Both the position numbers and the translations under genes were made by a program. The notes under the pieces were generated by a model that was not told the origin of the DNA, made no database searches, and worked only from the letters and a program-made list of their open reading frames with translations. Below, one piece after another: positions 24,905 through 35,134 of a stretch of 53,520 bases of DNA. Origin of the DNA: Alcanivorax sp. Its GTDB lineage: Bacteria; Pseudomonadota; Gammaproteobacteria; Pseudomonadales; Alcanivoracaceae. Location: positions 1 to 53,520 of the forward strand of contig PNLU01000008.1 of the NCBI GenBank assembly GCA_013823245.1, in the 5' to 3' direction. The stretch's first letter is position 1. Every line of letters starts with the position of its first letter.

Positions 24905-27403
24905 ATGATCAGATTTCGCTGCCGCCTGCCTGCGGCCCTGACTGCCAGCCTGTTGCTTGCCGCCTGCGGCGGCAGCAGTTCCATCAATACCGGTGCCCCC
25001 GGCGGGGAAGACCCACGCATCGGGGGTTATGACGCCACCCTGCGGCGCACCAGCGAGGGGATTCCGCACATCACGGCGGCCGACTTCGGCAGCATGGGGT
25101 ATGCCTATGGCTACGCCCAGGCTGAAGACAACCTGTGTCTGCTGGCCGAGGATACCCTGACCATTCGCGGCCTGCGCGCCCGCTACCTGGGCGGCGACGG
25201 CACCTACACCATTCCGGCCAACGGTGCCGTGGCCAGCAACATCGACGCTGATTTCTTCTGGCGCCATGTGGCCACTGATGACGCCATCGCCCCTCTGCGT
25301 CAGAACAGCGACCCGGAAGTGCTGGAGGCCTCGAAGGGCTTTGTCGATGGCTTCAACCGCTATCGCCAGGAAATCCTCGACGGCGAGCATCCCGGGCGCC
25401 ACCTGGCCTGCCGCGACGCCGACTGGCTGCTGCCGCTGACCGAAGACGACATGTACCGGCGCTATTTCCGGCTGGCCGTCCTCGCCAGTTCGTCTGTGTT
25501 TGTCGAAGGGGTGGCCTCCGCCCAGCCGCCAGCATTGCTGGACCCACTGGACACCCTGCCGATCAACCCCGCCGACATCATCAGCGACCTGCTGGAAGCG
25601 GTGGGCGGCGCGGTCAACGGCATCAGCAACCTGCTGCCGTTCCCGTTTTCCCGCGAACTGCCGTTCGGCAGCAACATGTATGGCCTGACCGGCGAGACCA
25701 CCAGCGACGGCCAGTCCATGCTGTTCGGCAACCCCCACTTCCCCTGGGAAAAGACCGAACGGCTGTATATGGCCCACCTGCAAGTGGGTGATATCGAGAT
25801 CATGGGGGCCGCCCTGATCGGTCTGCCCGCCGTGCTGATCGGCTTCAACGAACACTTTGCCTGGAGCCATACCGTGTCCACGGCGTTCCGGTTCAGCTTC
25901 TACGAACTGAGCCTGAACCCGGTGAATCCGCGCCAGTACTTCTTCGACGGCGAACTGCGCGATATGGAAGCGCACCCCATCACCATCGAGATCCTGGAGG
26001 CTGACGGCAGCATTCGCCCGGAGACCCGCACCCTGTACCGTTCTCACTACGGGCCGATGCTGGAATTCGAGGTGTCCGGCGTGCCGATCCTGAACTGGAC
26101 GCCGGTGGCGGCCTACACCCTGCGTGATGCCAACGCCGAGAACGATCGTCTGCTGAACCAGTTCTTCCGCTGGAACCAGGCCAAAAGCTTCGAGGAATTC
26201 GTCGACCTGCACAGCAGCGTGCTGGGCACCCCGTGGGTCAACACCGTGGCCACCGGCCCGGGCAAGCCGGTCTACTATGGTGATGTGACTGTGGTACCGA
26301 ATGTCCCCGACGACCTGACCCTGACCTGCGCCACGGCACTGACACCGGTGTTTGCCCTGTTGCAGCCCGGCGTGCCGATCCTGCGTGGCAACAGCAGCAG
26401 TTGTGACTGGCGCACGGACGATGACGCGCCCGCGCCGGGCATTTTTGGCCCCGCCAACCTGCCCAAGCTGACCCGCGATGACTGGGTGCATAACTGCAAC
26501 GACAGCTACTGGCTGACCAACCCGGCGGAACCGCTGACCGGCTTTGCCGCCATCATCGGTGATGAAGAAAGCGCCCGCTCGCTGCGCACCCGGCAATGTA
26601 TCCGGCACGTCACCGACCGCCTGGACGGCAGTGACGGTCGCCCGGGCAATACCTTCGATCTGGAGACGTTGCAGGAGGTGGTGCTGGAAAGCCGTCTGAT
26701 GACGGTGGAGCTGGCCCGCGACACGATTCTGAATACCTACTGCGCCATTCCGTTACCGCTGCCGTTGCTTGGCACCAGCGGCCCGGTGGATGTCAGTGAG
26801 GCCTGCGACGTGCTGGCCGAATGGGGCGGCACTCATAATCTGGAGGCCCGGGGCGGGCATATCTGGCGCGAGTTCTGGCGCGGCATCAACCCGCTGCCAC
26901 TGGAGTTGCCCGGCATGTGGTTGCAGCCGTTCAACGTCAACGACCCGGTCAATACGCCCGCGCAACTCAACCCGCTCAGCCCGCTGGTGGAAACAGCGTT
27001 TGCCGATGCCGTGAGCACGGCGGTGGCGTCCGGCTTCCCGCTGGATACGCCGATGGGTGAGCTGCAGTTCTCCGCCATTCATGACGAGCGCATTCCGGTG
27101 TTTGGCGGGGAGGGGTTCGAGGGCGCCTTCACCATTGCCAGCTCGCGGGGTGGCCTGACCAGTGAGGGGTACCCCATTGTTTTCGGGAACAGCTATATCC
27201 AGACGGTCACCTGGGACGAGCAGGGCAACCCGATAGCGGAAGGCTTCGTCACCTATTCCCAGTCCACCGACCCGGCGTCGCCGTACTTCAGCAATATGAC
27301 GAAGGCTTACCGTGACAAGGACTGGATTCGCTTCCGGTTTCGGGATGCCGACATCAACGCCGACCCGGGTCTGATCACCCGCCAGTTGAGAGGGCCGCGC
27401 TGA
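24905..27403 (+). CDS. Penicillin-acylase/PvdQ-type N-acyl amide hydrolase, lipoprotein
   Basis: An 832-residue Ntn-hydrolase precursor of the penicillin acylase family, closest in pattern to acyl-homoserine-lactone acylases (PvdQ, QuiP). A lipobox LLAACG (Cys19 region) follows the signal peptide, so the enzyme is probably membrane-tethered. After an alpha region comes a spacer and the self-processing site at Gly255-Ser256 (FGSNMYGL); Ser256 would become the beta-chain N-terminal nucleophile. The beta chain carries LFGNPHFPWEKTERLYMAHLQVG and GFNEHFAWSHTVSTAFRFSFYELSLNP, both typical of AHL/acyl-amide acylases. ATG 24905 gives a lipoprotein signal; the longer ORF start is unsupported. It lies between two AdeT1/2-like genes. 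Probable role: cleaving N-acyl compounds in the periplasm or outside. Confidence 0.9.
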   Translation: MIRFRCRLPAALTASLLLAACGGSSSINTGAPGGEDPRIGGYDATLRRTSEGIPHITAADFGSMGYAYGYAQAEDNLCLLAEDTLTIRGLRARYLGGDGTYTIPANGAVASNIDADFFWRHVATDDAIAPLRQNSDPEVLEASKGFVDGFNRYRQEILDGEHPGRHLACRDADWLLPLTEDDMYRRYFRLAVLASSSVFVEGVASAQPPALLDPLDTLPINPADIISDLLEAVGGAVNGISNLLPFPFSRELPFGSNMYGLTGETTSDGQSMLFGNPHFPWEKTERLYMAHLQVGDIEIMGAALIGLPAVLIGFNEHFAWSHTVSTAFRFSFYELSLNPVNPRQYFFDGELRDMEAHPITIEILEADGSIRPETRTLYRSHYGPMLEFEVSGVPILNWTPVAAYTLRDANAENDRLLNQFFRWNQAKSFEEFVDLHSSVLGTPWVNTVATGPGKPVYYGDVTVVPNVPDDLTLTCATALTPVFALLQPGVPILRGNSSSCDWRTDDDAPAPGIFGPANLPKLTRDDWVHNCNDSYWLTNPAEPLTGFAAIIGDEESARSLRTRQCIRHVTDRLDGSDGRPGNTFDLETLQEVVLESRLMTVELARDTILNTYCAIPLPLPLLGTSGPVDVSEACDVLAEWGGTHNLEARGGHIWREFWRGINPLPLELPGMWLQPFNVNDPVNTPAQLNPLSPLVETAFADAVSTAVASGFPLDTPMGELQFSAIHDERIPVFGGEGFEGAFTIASSRGGLTSEGYPIVFGNSYIQTVTWDEQGNPIAEGFVTYSQSTDPASPYFSNMTKAYRDKDWIRFRFRDADINADPGLITRQLRGPR

Positions 27404-27435
27404 CCCGAGGCATGCTGGCACTACTCTCTCGGGTC
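27402..27435. terminator. Possible hairpin between acylase and binding-protein genes
   Basis: GACCCGAG (27402-27409) and CTCGGGTC (27428-27435) form a perfect 8-bp stem around an 18-base loop, overlapping the last codons of two convergent genes that are 17 bases apart. No T tract follows, so termination is only suggested by position. Confidence 0.4.
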
Positions 27436-28623
27436 GGTGCACTCACTGCGGTCGCTCTCGAAGCGGCAGCGGATACGCCGCTGCAACTGCAGCATGTCGC
27501 CGTCGTAATAACCCAGCCCGCGTAACTCCACGCGGGCATCTTCCATCATGGTTTCGTATTCCTGCTTGTCACCTTCCGGGATATTGATCCACCAGTCGTC
27601 CGGCACCCGCTCGGCCTCGCGGCGCAGGAACGCCATGATGTCTTCATAGGCTTCAAAGCTGGCCTCACGGATCAACTGCGCCACCTCGTTGGGAAACTTC
27701 GCCCGGCGGCCCACCAGTTGCATGCTCAACTGGGTCAGCGGGTAGTCGATGATGCCGCCGTCCGGGTCCAGCCCGCGATACAGCTCCAGCGCCTCGTAGG
27801 CCACCAGCGGGGCGGCCAGCACATCGACCACACCATTATTGAACATGCCCGGCGCCCGGGTGATGTCGGCCTGCACCGGGGTGGCACCCAGCCCGGCGAC
27901 CATCTGCGCCTGCATCGGATCATAGTCCAGCACCACCACGCGTTTGCCCGCCGCCTTGCCCAGCGTGTTGATCTCGCGGTCATTCACGAAGATATGGGCC
28001 GCGCCTGCCGGGAAGATGCCCAGGATCACGTATTCCCCGTGCACCATGCGCCCGGCGTTACGCGGGTGCGCCAGCACCTGCAACAGGGTGCGCATGTGGT
28101 CATCGGTGGGCACCGCGCCGATGGCGTCCACCGTGCCGGTGAACTTGTTGAACTGCCGCGCCCGCAGGCCGGTCATCAGCGCCGCGTCGCAGCGGCCACT
28201 GAGCAGTTCTTCCACCATCACGCCTTCGTTGGTGTAGGGCACCATATTGATGTTCAGGCCGTACTGCGCGGCCCGCACTCGTTGCTCTTCGGCGATGGTG
28301 AACACCGGCCCGGCGCGTCCGGCGATATCCCAGATGCAGATAGTCACCGCCATGCGCTGGTCTTCCGGCAGCTGGTCCAGCCCGGCCAGACGGCTGATGG
28401 CGCGCAGGCGCTGGTCCACGCTCATGTCCGGGTTGTAGGTGATTTCCTGCATCAGCTCGACCAGCTCCGGGGTGATTTCCACACCCGGGGCCAGGCGCTG
28501 GAAGGCCTCGCGCTGTTCATCGCTGATCGACGGGCCGCGCTGACGCTCGCTGGCGGGCAGGGCGGCGGTGGTGAGCACCAGGCAGGCGCCCAGCAGTAGC
28601 GTGATGATTCTTGGCATGGCCAT
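27421..28623 (-). CDS. AdeT1/2-like periplasmic solute-binding protein (copy 3)
   Basis: A 400-residue secreted protein, the closest relative in this window of copy 2. A signal peptide ends near residue 24 (ALPAS). The N-terminal region EAFQRLAPGVEITPELVEL matches the extension of copy 2. The core is ICIWDIAGRAGPVFT, GRCDAALMTGLRARQFNKFTG, TVDAIGAVPTDDH, NNGVVDVLAAPLVAYEALELYRGL and RRIRCRFESDRSEC at the end. ATG 28623 is used; ATG 28617 would also serve. It converges on the acylase gene with a 17-base gap. Probably another binding protein for the nearby TRAP permease or an independent sensor; ligand unknown. Confidence 0.82.
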   Translation of the reverse strand: MAMPRIITLLLGACLVLTTAALPASERQRGPSISDEQREAFQRLAPGVEITPELVELMQEITYNPDMSVDQRLRAISRLAGLDQLPEDQRMAVTICIWDIAGRAGPVFTIAEEQRVRAAQYGLNINMVPYTNEGVMVEELLSGRCDAALMTGLRARQFNKFTGTVDAIGAVPTDDHMRTLLQVLAHPRNAGRMVHGEYVILGIFPAGAAHIFVNDREINTLGKAAGKRVVVLDYDPMQAQMVAGLGATPVQADITRAPGMFNNGVVDVLAAPLVAYEALELYRGLDPDGGIIDYPLTQLSMQLVGRRAKFPNEVAQLIREASFEAYEDIMAFLRREAERVPDDWWINIPEGDKQEYETMMEDARVELRGLGYYDGDMLQLQRRIRCRFESDRSECTDPRE

Positions 28624-28751
28624 ACGTCCCGTGTAGTGCCTTTCGTTTTAGTGTCAGGCACCATCGTCCCTCGCAGGGGAAGGGGCATCTATGACCATAA
28701 AGGCACGGGGCAGGGCGCAAGGGTCAACGTGGCGTGAAGCCCAGCGCTCTG

Positions 28752-29540
28752 TCAACCAGGCTGGGCGTTCAAGGCCTGCCCGGTCACGCCGACAGACGCC
28801 GGCCCGAGCAAATACAGGTAAGCAGGCACCAGCGCCTCCGGCGGCGTCACCGACATCGCCTCTTCGCCCGGGTAGGCCATCGCCCGCATACGTGTGCGCG
28901 TGGCACCGGGGTTGATGCTGTTGACGCGAATCTTCGAGGTGTTTTCCAGCTCGTCGGCCAGCACCTGCACCAGCCCCTCGGTGGCAAACTTGCTCACCGC
29001 GTAGGCGCCCCAGAAGGCGCGGCCCTTGCGGCCCACGCTGGAGGAGGTAAACAGCACTGAGGCTTCTGGTGCCGCCCGCAGCAACGGCAGCATCGCACGG
29101 GTCAGGTAGAAGGCGCTGTTCAGGTTCACCTGCATCACGCTGTCCCAGGTGCTGTAGCCGTAGTTATCCAGTGGCGTAATATCACCGAGGATCGAGGCAT
29201 TGTGCAGCAGGCCGTCCAGGCGCCCGAATTCCTTGTCCAGCATGGCCGCCAGTTCCTCGACATTGGCCGGGGTGGCCACTTCCAGGTTGACCGGTACCAG
29301 GGCCGGTTGCGCCCCGCCCGCAGCCAGAATCTCGTCGTAGACCTTTTCCAGCTTGTCCTGGGTGCGGCCCAGCAGCACTACCGTGGCGCCCGCCTTGCCC
29401 AGGGCCAGCGCGACGGCGCGGCCGATCCCTTCGCCCGCGCCGGTGACCAGGATGACCCGGTCTTTCAAGGCATCGGCGGGGCACTCATAGGCCAGGGCGG
29501 CGGCCTGTGCGGCGTTCGGGTCCAGTGTGGTCTTGCTCAT
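28752..29540 (-). CDS. yciK: YciK-type short-chain dehydrogenase/reductase
   Basis: A 262-residue SDR oxidoreductase. The NAD(P) motif is VTGAGEGIGRA (TGxxxGIG), the NNAG-like motif appears as LHNASILGD, and the catalytic Ser/Tyr/Lys are in TSSSVGRKG and GAYAVSKFA (YxxxK). YciK proteins are conserved next to mupP and ubiG in pseudomonads, which supports the name; substrate unknown. ATG 29540 is used, giving MSKTTLD; AGGA lies 11 bases upstream. It is the last gene of the mtaD-ubiG-mupP-yciK set, 33 bases after mupP. Confidence 0.88.
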   Translation of the reverse strand: MSKTTLDPNAAQAAALAYECPADALKDRVILVTGAGEGIGRAVALALGKAGATVVLLGRTQDKLEKVYDEILAAGGAQPALVPVNLEVATPANVEELAAMLDKEFGRLDGLLHNASILGDITPLDNYGYSTWDSVMQVNLNSAFYLTRAMLPLLRAAPEASVLFTSSSVGRKGRAFWGAYAVSKFATEGLVQVLADELENTSKIRVNSINPGATRTRMRAMAYPGEEAMSVTPPEALVPAYLYLLGPASVGVTGQALNAQPG

Positions 29541-29573
29541 GGAATACACAATCCTGTCGATACGTTTTCAGGG

Positions 29574-30230
29574 TCAGATGTGCAGCAGCGGCAACAGATC
29601 GCTGGCCTCATCAATATAGTGGTCGGCGTGCCAGGCGCGTGGATCTTCATTCGGGTCCAGATAGCCGAACAGGGCCGCCACCGTGGTCATGCCCGCATTG
29701 CGGCCCGCTTCGATGTCGCGCAGATGATCGCCGACGTACAGGCAGCGGGCCGGGTCGGCCTCGACCTGGCGGGCGGCGATCAGCAGGCCTTCGGGGTCTG
29801 GCTTGCGCAGGGCGACATGGTCCGGGCAGATGATCGGGCCGACTCGCTCGATCAGGTCCAGCCCCACCAGCACCGGCAGCGTGAAGCGTTCCGGCTTGTT
29901 GGTGACAATGCCCCATGGGATGCCCGCGTTATCCAGGGTGTCCAGCACTGCATCCATGCCGACAAACAGGCACGAATCCACGGCCACGCGTTGCTCGTAG
30001 GCGTCCAGCAGGGTATTCAGGGCCGCATCAAAGCCCGCGTCGCCGGGGGCCAGGCCGAAACCCAGCGTTACCAGCGCCCGGGCGCCGTTGGACACCTGGC
30101 TGCGCACAGCGGCCAGCGTCTGTTCGGGGCGGCCAGCCGCTGCCAGCACCTGATTCAACACCACGTAAAAGTCGGGAGCGGTGTCGATCAGGGTGCCATC
30201 GAGGTCGAAAAAGACGGCTTCTGGCTTCAT
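29574..30230 (-). CDS. mupP: HAD phosphatase, probable MurNAc 6-phosphate phosphatase
   Basis: A 218-residue HAD-superfamily phosphatase. The motifs are [11 protein letters not shown] (nucleophile Asp), VTNKPERF, and [17 protein letters not shown]. By sequence alone it could be phosphoglycolate phosphatase (Gph). The position after ubiG and before yciK is that of MupP in Pseudomonas (PA3172), which dephosphorylates N-acetylmuramic acid 6-phosphate in cell-wall recycling, so MupP is preferred. Its ATG overlaps the ubiG stop by 4 bases. Confidence 0.85.
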   Translation of the reverse strand: MKPEAVFFDLDGTLIDTAPDFYVVLNQVLAAAGRPEQTLAAVRSQVSNGARALVTLGFGLAPGDAGFDAALNTLLDAYEQRVAVDSCLFVGMDAVLDTLDNAGIPWGIVTNKPERFTLPVLVGLDLIERVGPIICPDHVALRKPDPEGLLIAARQVEADPARCLYVGDHLRDIEAGRNAGMTTVAALFGYLDPNEDPRAWHADHYIDEASDLLPLLHI

Positions 30231-30949
30231 TTGGTCGCGTACATCAGATAATTCACAGACACATCCCGGTTCAGTTTATACACCTGCGTCAGCGGGTTAT
30301 AGACCATGCCCGTGGTGTCCTTGACCTCCAGCCCGGCGGCCCGGCACCAGGTGGCCAGTTCTGACGGGCGGATCAGCTTGGCGTACTCATGGGTGCCACG
30401 CGGCAGCAGGCGCAGCACATACTCGGCGCCCACAATGGCAAACAGGAACGACTTGGGGTTGCGGTTGATGGTGGAGAAGAACAGCTTGCCGCCCGGCTTC
30501 GCCAGCTTCGCGCAGGCTGCCACCACCGAGGCGGGGTCGGGCACGTGCTCCAGCATCTCCAGGCAGGTCACCACGTCATATTGCCCGGCGCGCTCGTCGG
30601 CGATTTCTTCTGCGGGCACCGCCAGGTATTCCACCTCCACACCGGATTTCTGCGCGTGCAGGCGGGCCACGGCCAGCGGTGCTTCGCCCAGATCAATGCC
30701 GGTAACGGCCGCGCCGCGCAGGGCCATGCCCTCGGACACCAGGCCGCCGCCGCAGCCGATATCAATGGCGCGCTTGCCCGGCAGGCCCACACGCTCATCG
30801 ATATAGTTCAGGCGCAGCGGGTTGATATCGTGCAGCGGCCGGAATTCACTGTTCGGGTCCCACCAGCGCTCGGCCAGCGCCTCGAACTTGGCGATCTCGC
30901 CAGCGTCCACATTGCGCGGGGTGCTCTGTCCCGGTTGCGACTCATGCAT
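30227..30949 (-). CDS. ubiG: Ubiquinone O-methyltransferase
   Basis: A 240-residue SAM-dependent methyltransferase acting twice in ubiquinone synthesis. The SAM motif is [46 protein letters not shown] is the family's second block, and the N-terminus [26 protein letters not shown] is diagnostic for UbiG. It overlaps mupP by 4 bases downstream and mtaD by 8 bases upstream, indicating translational coupling. Confidence 0.96.
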   Translation of the reverse strand: MHESQPGQSTPRNVDAGEIAKFEALAERWWDPNSEFRPLHDINPLRLNYIDERVGLPGKRAIDIGCGGGLVSEGMALRGAAVTGIDLGEAPLAVARLHAQKSGVEVEYLAVPAEEIADERAGQYDVVTCLEMLEHVPDPASVVAACAKLAKPGGKLFFSTINRNPKSFLFAIVGAEYVLRLLPRGTHEYAKLIRPSELATWCRAAGLEVKDTTGMVYNPLTQVYKLNRDVSVNYLMYATK

Positions 30950-32267
30950 TGATATTCTCCTGCCATGTCTGCGTATCGCGCAGGATACGGCCAGTGTTCA
31001 GGGTCAGCAGCTGGCGCTCGGCCATCAGGCAGCGGCCCGCCACCCAGGTGTGCGTCACCTGCTCACGCCCGGCGGCGTAGACCACCTGGGCAATCGGGTC
31101 GTACACCGGCTGGGTTTCCAGCGCCGACATATTAATGGCGATGATGTCCGCCTGCTTGCCCGCCACCAGCGAACCGGTCAGCTGATCCAGGCCCAGCGCC
31201 CGGGCGCCGTTCAGGGTCGCCATGGCCAGCGCGGCGTCTGCGGGCAGCGCGTCGGCCGCCCCGGCTACGCCCTTGGCCAGCAGGGCGGCGGTGCGCAGCT
31301 CGCCAAGCATATCCAGGTCATTGTTGCTGGCGGCGCCATCGGTACCCAGCGCCACATTGACCCCGGCGTTGCGCAGCGCTTCCACCGGCGCAAAGCCGCT
31401 GGCCAGCTTCAGGTTCGATTCCGGGCAATGCACCACGTGGGTGCCGGTGTCCGCCACCTGACGAATCTCGTCCTCGGTCAGCTGCGTCATATGGACCGCC
31501 AGCAGGCGCGGCGACAGCAGCCCCAGGCGGGCCAGTCGGGCGAGCGGGCGCTCACCGCTGGCGTCCACCGAGCCCTGTACCTCACCGGCGGTCTCGTGCA
31601 CATGCATCATGATCTGGCAGTCGAGTTCTTCCGCCAGGGTCAGGATGCGCTGCAGCGGTTCATCGGACACCGTATAAGGCGCGTGCGGACCGAAGCCCAC
31701 GCTGATCAGCGGGTCGTGGCGCCAGTTATCCGCTGCCGCCGTGGCCAGTCGCAGGTAGTCGTCCGGCCCCTGGCCCATGGGGGTGGGGAAGTCCAGCACC
31801 GGGCAGAACAGGCTGGCGCGCAACCCGGCCTCGGTGGCCACCCGGGCAATCGCCTCGGGGAAGAAGTACATGTCGGCAAAGCAGGTGGTGCCACTGCGGA
31901 TCATCTCGGCGGCCGCCAGGCGGGTGCCGTCGGCAACAAACTGCTCGCTGACCCATTTGCCCTCGGCGGGCCAGATATGCTGCTCCAGCCAGGTCATCAG
32001 CGGCAGGTCGTCCGCCAGGCCCCGGAACAGGTTCATGGCGGCGTGGGTATGGGCGTTGACCAGCCCCGGCATCAGCAGGTGCTGGTCCAGTCGCAGGGTC
32101 TCGGTGGCCTGCCAGCGGCGGCTCACCTCGGCCACCGGCAGGATGTCCACGATGCGGGTGCCGGTAATGACCACAGCATGGTCGGTGAGCAACCGCGACG
32201 GCCCCTCCACCGGGGCGATCCAGCGGGCCTGGATGATCAGATCGGCATGCGCCGCAGCTTGCGCCAT
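30942..32267 (-). CDS. mtaD: MTA/SAH deaminase (TRZ/ATZ-type amidohydrolase)
   Basis: A 441-residue amidohydrolase-superfamily deaminase, the probable 5'-methylthioadenosine/S-adenosylhomocysteine deaminase that feeds purine salvage. Metal ligands are visible in [15 protein letters not shown] (HxH), [25 protein letters not shown] and [16 protein letters not shown]. The gene is in the same position as the Pseudomonas homologue, upstream of ubiG. ATG 32267 follows AGGAGG with a 6-base gap; a longer ORF start lacks one. It diverges from gyrA. Confidence 0.88.
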   Translation of the reverse strand: MAQAAAHADLIIQARWIAPVEGPSRLLTDHAVVITGTRIVDILPVAEVSRRWQATETLRLDQHLLMPGLVNAHTHAAMNLFRGLADDLPLMTWLEQHIWPAEGKWVSEQFVADGTRLAAAEMIRSGTTCFADMYFFPEAIARVATEAGLRASLFCPVLDFPTPMGQGPDDYLRLATAAADNWRHDPLISVGFGPHAPYTVSDEPLQRILTLAEELDCQIMMHVHETAGEVQGSVDASGERPLARLARLGLLSPRLLAVHMTQLTEDEIRQVADTGTHVVHCPESNLKLASGFAPVEALRNAGVNVALGTDGAASNNDLDMLGELRTAALLAKGVAGAADALPADAALAMATLNGARALGLDQLTGSLVAGKQADIIAINMSALETQPVYDPIAQVVYAAGREQVTHTWVAGRCLMAERQLLTLNTGRILRDTQTWQENINA

Positions 32268-32293
32268 GGAACCTCCTGTCAAATGTGGTGGCG

Positions 32294-32302
32294 AGTATAG
32301 CA
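32294..32302 (-). promoter_or_regulatory. Extended -10 of the mtaD-ubiG-mupP-yciK operon
   Basis: On the minus strand the sequence reads TGCTATACT, an extended -10 with a near-consensus hexamer, 27-35 bases before the mtaD start. No clear -35 is present. Confidence 0.5.
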
Positions 32303-32329
32303 CCCTGTGTGCAGCCGTCACGGCCATGC

Positions 32330-32335
32330 TATGAT
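32330..32335 (+). promoter_or_regulatory. Possible -10 of gyrA
   Basis: TATGAT lies 68 bases before the gyrA start, preceded at 17 bases by the poor -35 GTGTGC. Weak -35 boxes are common at supercoiling-sensitive gyrase promoters, but the call rests on one hexamer. Confidence 0.35.
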
Positions 32336-32403
32336 TGCCCGCTTGCGGCGGCCCGGGTTGGCTGCGGCGTTTGGTACCAGGCTATCGATTAAGAAGGATC
32401 AGC

Positions 32404-35130
32404 ATGACGGACCTCGCCAGAGAAGTTACTCCGGTCAACATTGAAGACGAGCTCAAGCAGTCCTACCTCGACTACGCCATGAGTGTGATTGTCGGGCGTG
32501 CCCTGCCAGATGTGCGTGACGGCCTCAAGCCGGTGCACCGCCGGGTGCTGTTCGCGATGCACGAGCTGAGCAACGACTGGAACAAGCCCTACAAGAAATC
32601 CGCCCGTGTCGTCGGTGACGTCATCGGTAAATACCACCCGCACGGTGATTCCGCCGTGTACGACACCATCGTCCGCATGGCCCAGCCGTTCTCCCTGCGC
32701 TATATGCTGGTAGACGGGCAGGGCAACTTCGGTTCCGTGGACGGCGACTCTGCCGCCGCCATGCGATACACCGAAGTGCGCATGTCCAAGATCGCCCACG
32801 ACCTGCTGGCCGACCTGGACAAGGAAACCGTCAATTTCGTTGATAACTATGACGGTACCGAGAAAATTCCCGAAGTCATGCCCACCCGGGTGCCGAACCT
32901 GCTGGTGAACGGCTCCTCCGGTATCGCCGTGGGCATGGCCACCAATATCCCGCCGCACAATCTCGGCGAAGTCATTGATGGCTGTCTGGCCCTGATCGAC
33001 GACGACAGCCTGACCGTCGATGACCTGATGGACTACATCAAGGGCCCGGATTTCCCCACCGCTGGCATCATCAATGGCCGCGCCGGGATCATCCAGGCCT
33101 ACCGCACCGGCCGTGGCCGTATCTACGTGCGCGCCCGGGCGGATATCGAAGATTCAGCAAAGAAGGACAAGCAGGCGATCATCATCACCGAGCTGCCCTA
33201 CATGCTGAACAAGGCGCGGCTGATCGAAAAGATTGCCGAGCTGGTCAAGGACAAGAAAATCGAAGGTATCACCGAGCTGCGTGACGAATCCGACAAGGAC
33301 GGCATGCGCGTGGTGATCGAGCTGCGCCGTGGCGAAAATGCCGAGGTGGTGCTCAACAACCTGTATTCGCAGACCCAGCTTGAGTCTGTGTTCGGCATCA
33401 ACATGGTCGCCCTGATGGACGGCCAGCCGCGCCTGCTGAACCTGAAAGAAATGCTGGAAGCCTTTATTCGCCACCGGCGCGAAGTGGTGACCCGGCGTAC
33501 CGTGTTCGAGCTGCGCAAGGCGCGGGAAAAAGGCCATGTGCTGGAAGGTCTGGCCGTGGCCCTGGCGAACATCGACCCGGTGATCGAGCTGATCAAGAAG
33601 TCCCCCTCCGGCGCGGAAGCCAAAGAAGCGTTGATCGCTCGCGGCTGGGCTCCGGGTCAGGTGCTGGACATGCTCGACCGTGCCGGCGGCGCCGACGCCT
33701 GCCGCCCCGACGGTCTGGACGAGCAGTTCGGCCTGCGCGACAACCTCTACTGGCTGTCGCCGGATCAGGCCCAGGCGATTCTGGACCTGCGCCTGCAAAA
33801 GCTGACCGGGCTGGAACAGGACAAGCTGGTTCAGGACTATCAGGGCCTGCTGGAAACCATTCGCGAACTCGGCCTGATCCTGGCCGACCCCGAGCGCCTG
33901 CTGGAAGTGATCCGCGAAGAGCTGCGTGCCATTCGCGAGGAATACAACGACGACCGCCGCAGCGAAATCCAGACCTCGCGTCTGGACCTGTCGATGGAAG
34001 ACCTGATCGCCGAAGAAACCGTTGTGGTGACGCTGTCCAACGGCGGTTACGCCAAGATGCAGCCGATCGACACCTATCGCGCCCAGAAGCGTGGCGGGCG
34101 CGGCAAGGCGGCCACGGCGGTGAAAGACGAGGATTATGTGGAGCACCTGCTTGTCGCAGGCACCCACGACACGCTGCTGTGCTTCACCAATAAAGGCAAG
34201 GTCTTCTGGTTGCGTGTCTTCGAACTGCCGCAGGGTGGTCGTGGCTCGCGTGGCAAGCCGATCGTCAACCTGATTCCGGCCCTGCAGAAGGACGAGCGGA
34301 TTACCGCCATCCTCCGTCTGGACCGCGAAATGGTGGCCCAGCAGGGCAACACGGATGACGACGCCGACAGCGAAGATGCCGACGTGGATGTGGCGGACGA
34401 TATCGAGCTGGCCGAAGACGCCGTGGTGGATACGGTGCCGGGGCCGTTCATTTTCATGGCCACCTCAAACGGCATGGTCAAGCGTACCCAACTGGCCAAG
34501 TTTGCCCGCCCGCGCAGCAATGGTCTGATCGCCGTGCGCCTGCAGGACGGCCAGAGCCTGGTGAACGTGGCCGTGACCCAGGGCGACGAAGACGTGATGC
34601 TGGTGGCCAGCAACGGTAAGGTGGTGCGTTTCCGCCAGGCCGCGGTGCGCGTGATGGGCCGTACCGCACGGGGTGTGCGCGGCATGAAAGTGGCTGAAGG
34701 CGAAGAGATCATTACCCTGATCGTGCCGCAGCCGGAAGGCCAGTTGCTCACCGCCTCGGAAAACGGTTACGGCAAGCGCACCAACGTGGACGAATTCCCC
34801 ACCAAGGGGCGTGGCACCCAGGGCGTGATTGGCATGGTGGTCAACGAGCGCAACGGCAACCTGGTCGGTGCGACCCAGGTGTTCGGTGGCGAAGACCTGA
34901 TGCTGATTTCCAACCAGGGCACGCTGGTGCGTACCCGGGTGGACGAAGTCAGCACCCTGAGCCGTAATACCCAGGGTGTGACCCTGATCCGTCTGGGCGA
35001 CAACGAACGCCTGGTGGGTGTGGAGCGCATTCCTGAACTGGAGGGGGTAGAGGACGAGGACGAGGTGGACAGCGATGACACCGCGCCCGAGACGACTGCC
35101 CAGACCGATACCGACGACGAGAACAGCTGA
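32404..35130 (+). CDS. gyrA: DNA gyrase subunit A
   Basis: A 908-residue type II topoisomerase subunit that cleaves and rejoins DNA to introduce negative supercoils. The active-site Tyr122 lies in AAMRYTE, and the numbering is the same as E. coli through this region. The quinolone-determining positions are wild type (Ser83 and Asp87 in GDSAVYD). The C-terminal pinwheel contains the GyrA box QKRGGRG. An acidic Asp/Glu-rich insertion near residues 645-675 interrupts the C-terminal domain, and the tail is also acidic. ATG 32404 follows AAGAAGGA; an upstream in-frame extension lacks similarity. serC starts 4 bases after the stop. Confidence 0.97.
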   Translation: MTDLAREVTPVNIEDELKQSYLDYAMSVIVGRALPDVRDGLKPVHRRVLFAMHELSNDWNKPYKKSARVVGDVIGKYHPHGDSAVYDTIVRMAQPFSLRYMLVDGQGNFGSVDGDSAAAMRYTEVRMSKIAHDLLADLDKETVNFVDNYDGTEKIPEVMPTRVPNLLVNGSSGIAVGMATNIPPHNLGEVIDGCLALIDDDSLTVDDLMDYIKGPDFPTAGIINGRAGIIQAYRTGRGRIYVRARADIEDSAKKDKQAIIITELPYMLNKARLIEKIAELVKDKKIEGITELRDESDKDGMRVVIELRRGENAEVVLNNLYSQTQLESVFGINMVALMDGQPRLLNLKEMLEAFIRHRREVVTRRTVFELRKAREKGHVLEGLAVALANIDPVIELIKKSPSGAEAKEALIARGWAPGQVLDMLDRAGGADACRPDGLDEQFGLRDNLYWLSPDQAQAILDLRLQKLTGLEQDKLVQDYQGLLETIRELGLILADPERLLEVIREELRAIREEYNDDRRSEIQTSRLDLSMEDLIAEETVVVTLSNGGYAKMQPIDTYRAQKRGGRGKAATAVKDEDYVEHLLVAGTHDTLLCFTNKGKVFWLRVFELPQGGRGSRGKPIVNLIPALQKDERITAILRLDREMVAQQGNTDDDADSEDADVDVADDIELAEDAVVDTVPGPFIFMATSNGMVKRTQLAKFARPRSNGLIAVRLQDGQSLVNVAVTQGDEDVMLVASNGKVVRFRQAAVRVMGRTARGVRGMKVAEGEEIITLIVPQPEGQLLTASENGYGKRTNVDEFPTKGRGTQGVIGMVVNERNGNLVGATQVFGGEDLMLISNQGTLVRTRVDEVSTLSRNTQGVTLIRLGDNERLVGVERIPELEGVEDEDEVDSDDTAPETTAQTDTDDENS

Positions 35131-35134
35131 CATC

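Noticed and set aside
32404-32700. Quinolone-resistance changes in GyrA
   Set aside because: Ser83 and Asp87 are both the susceptible residues, with E. coli numbering kept.
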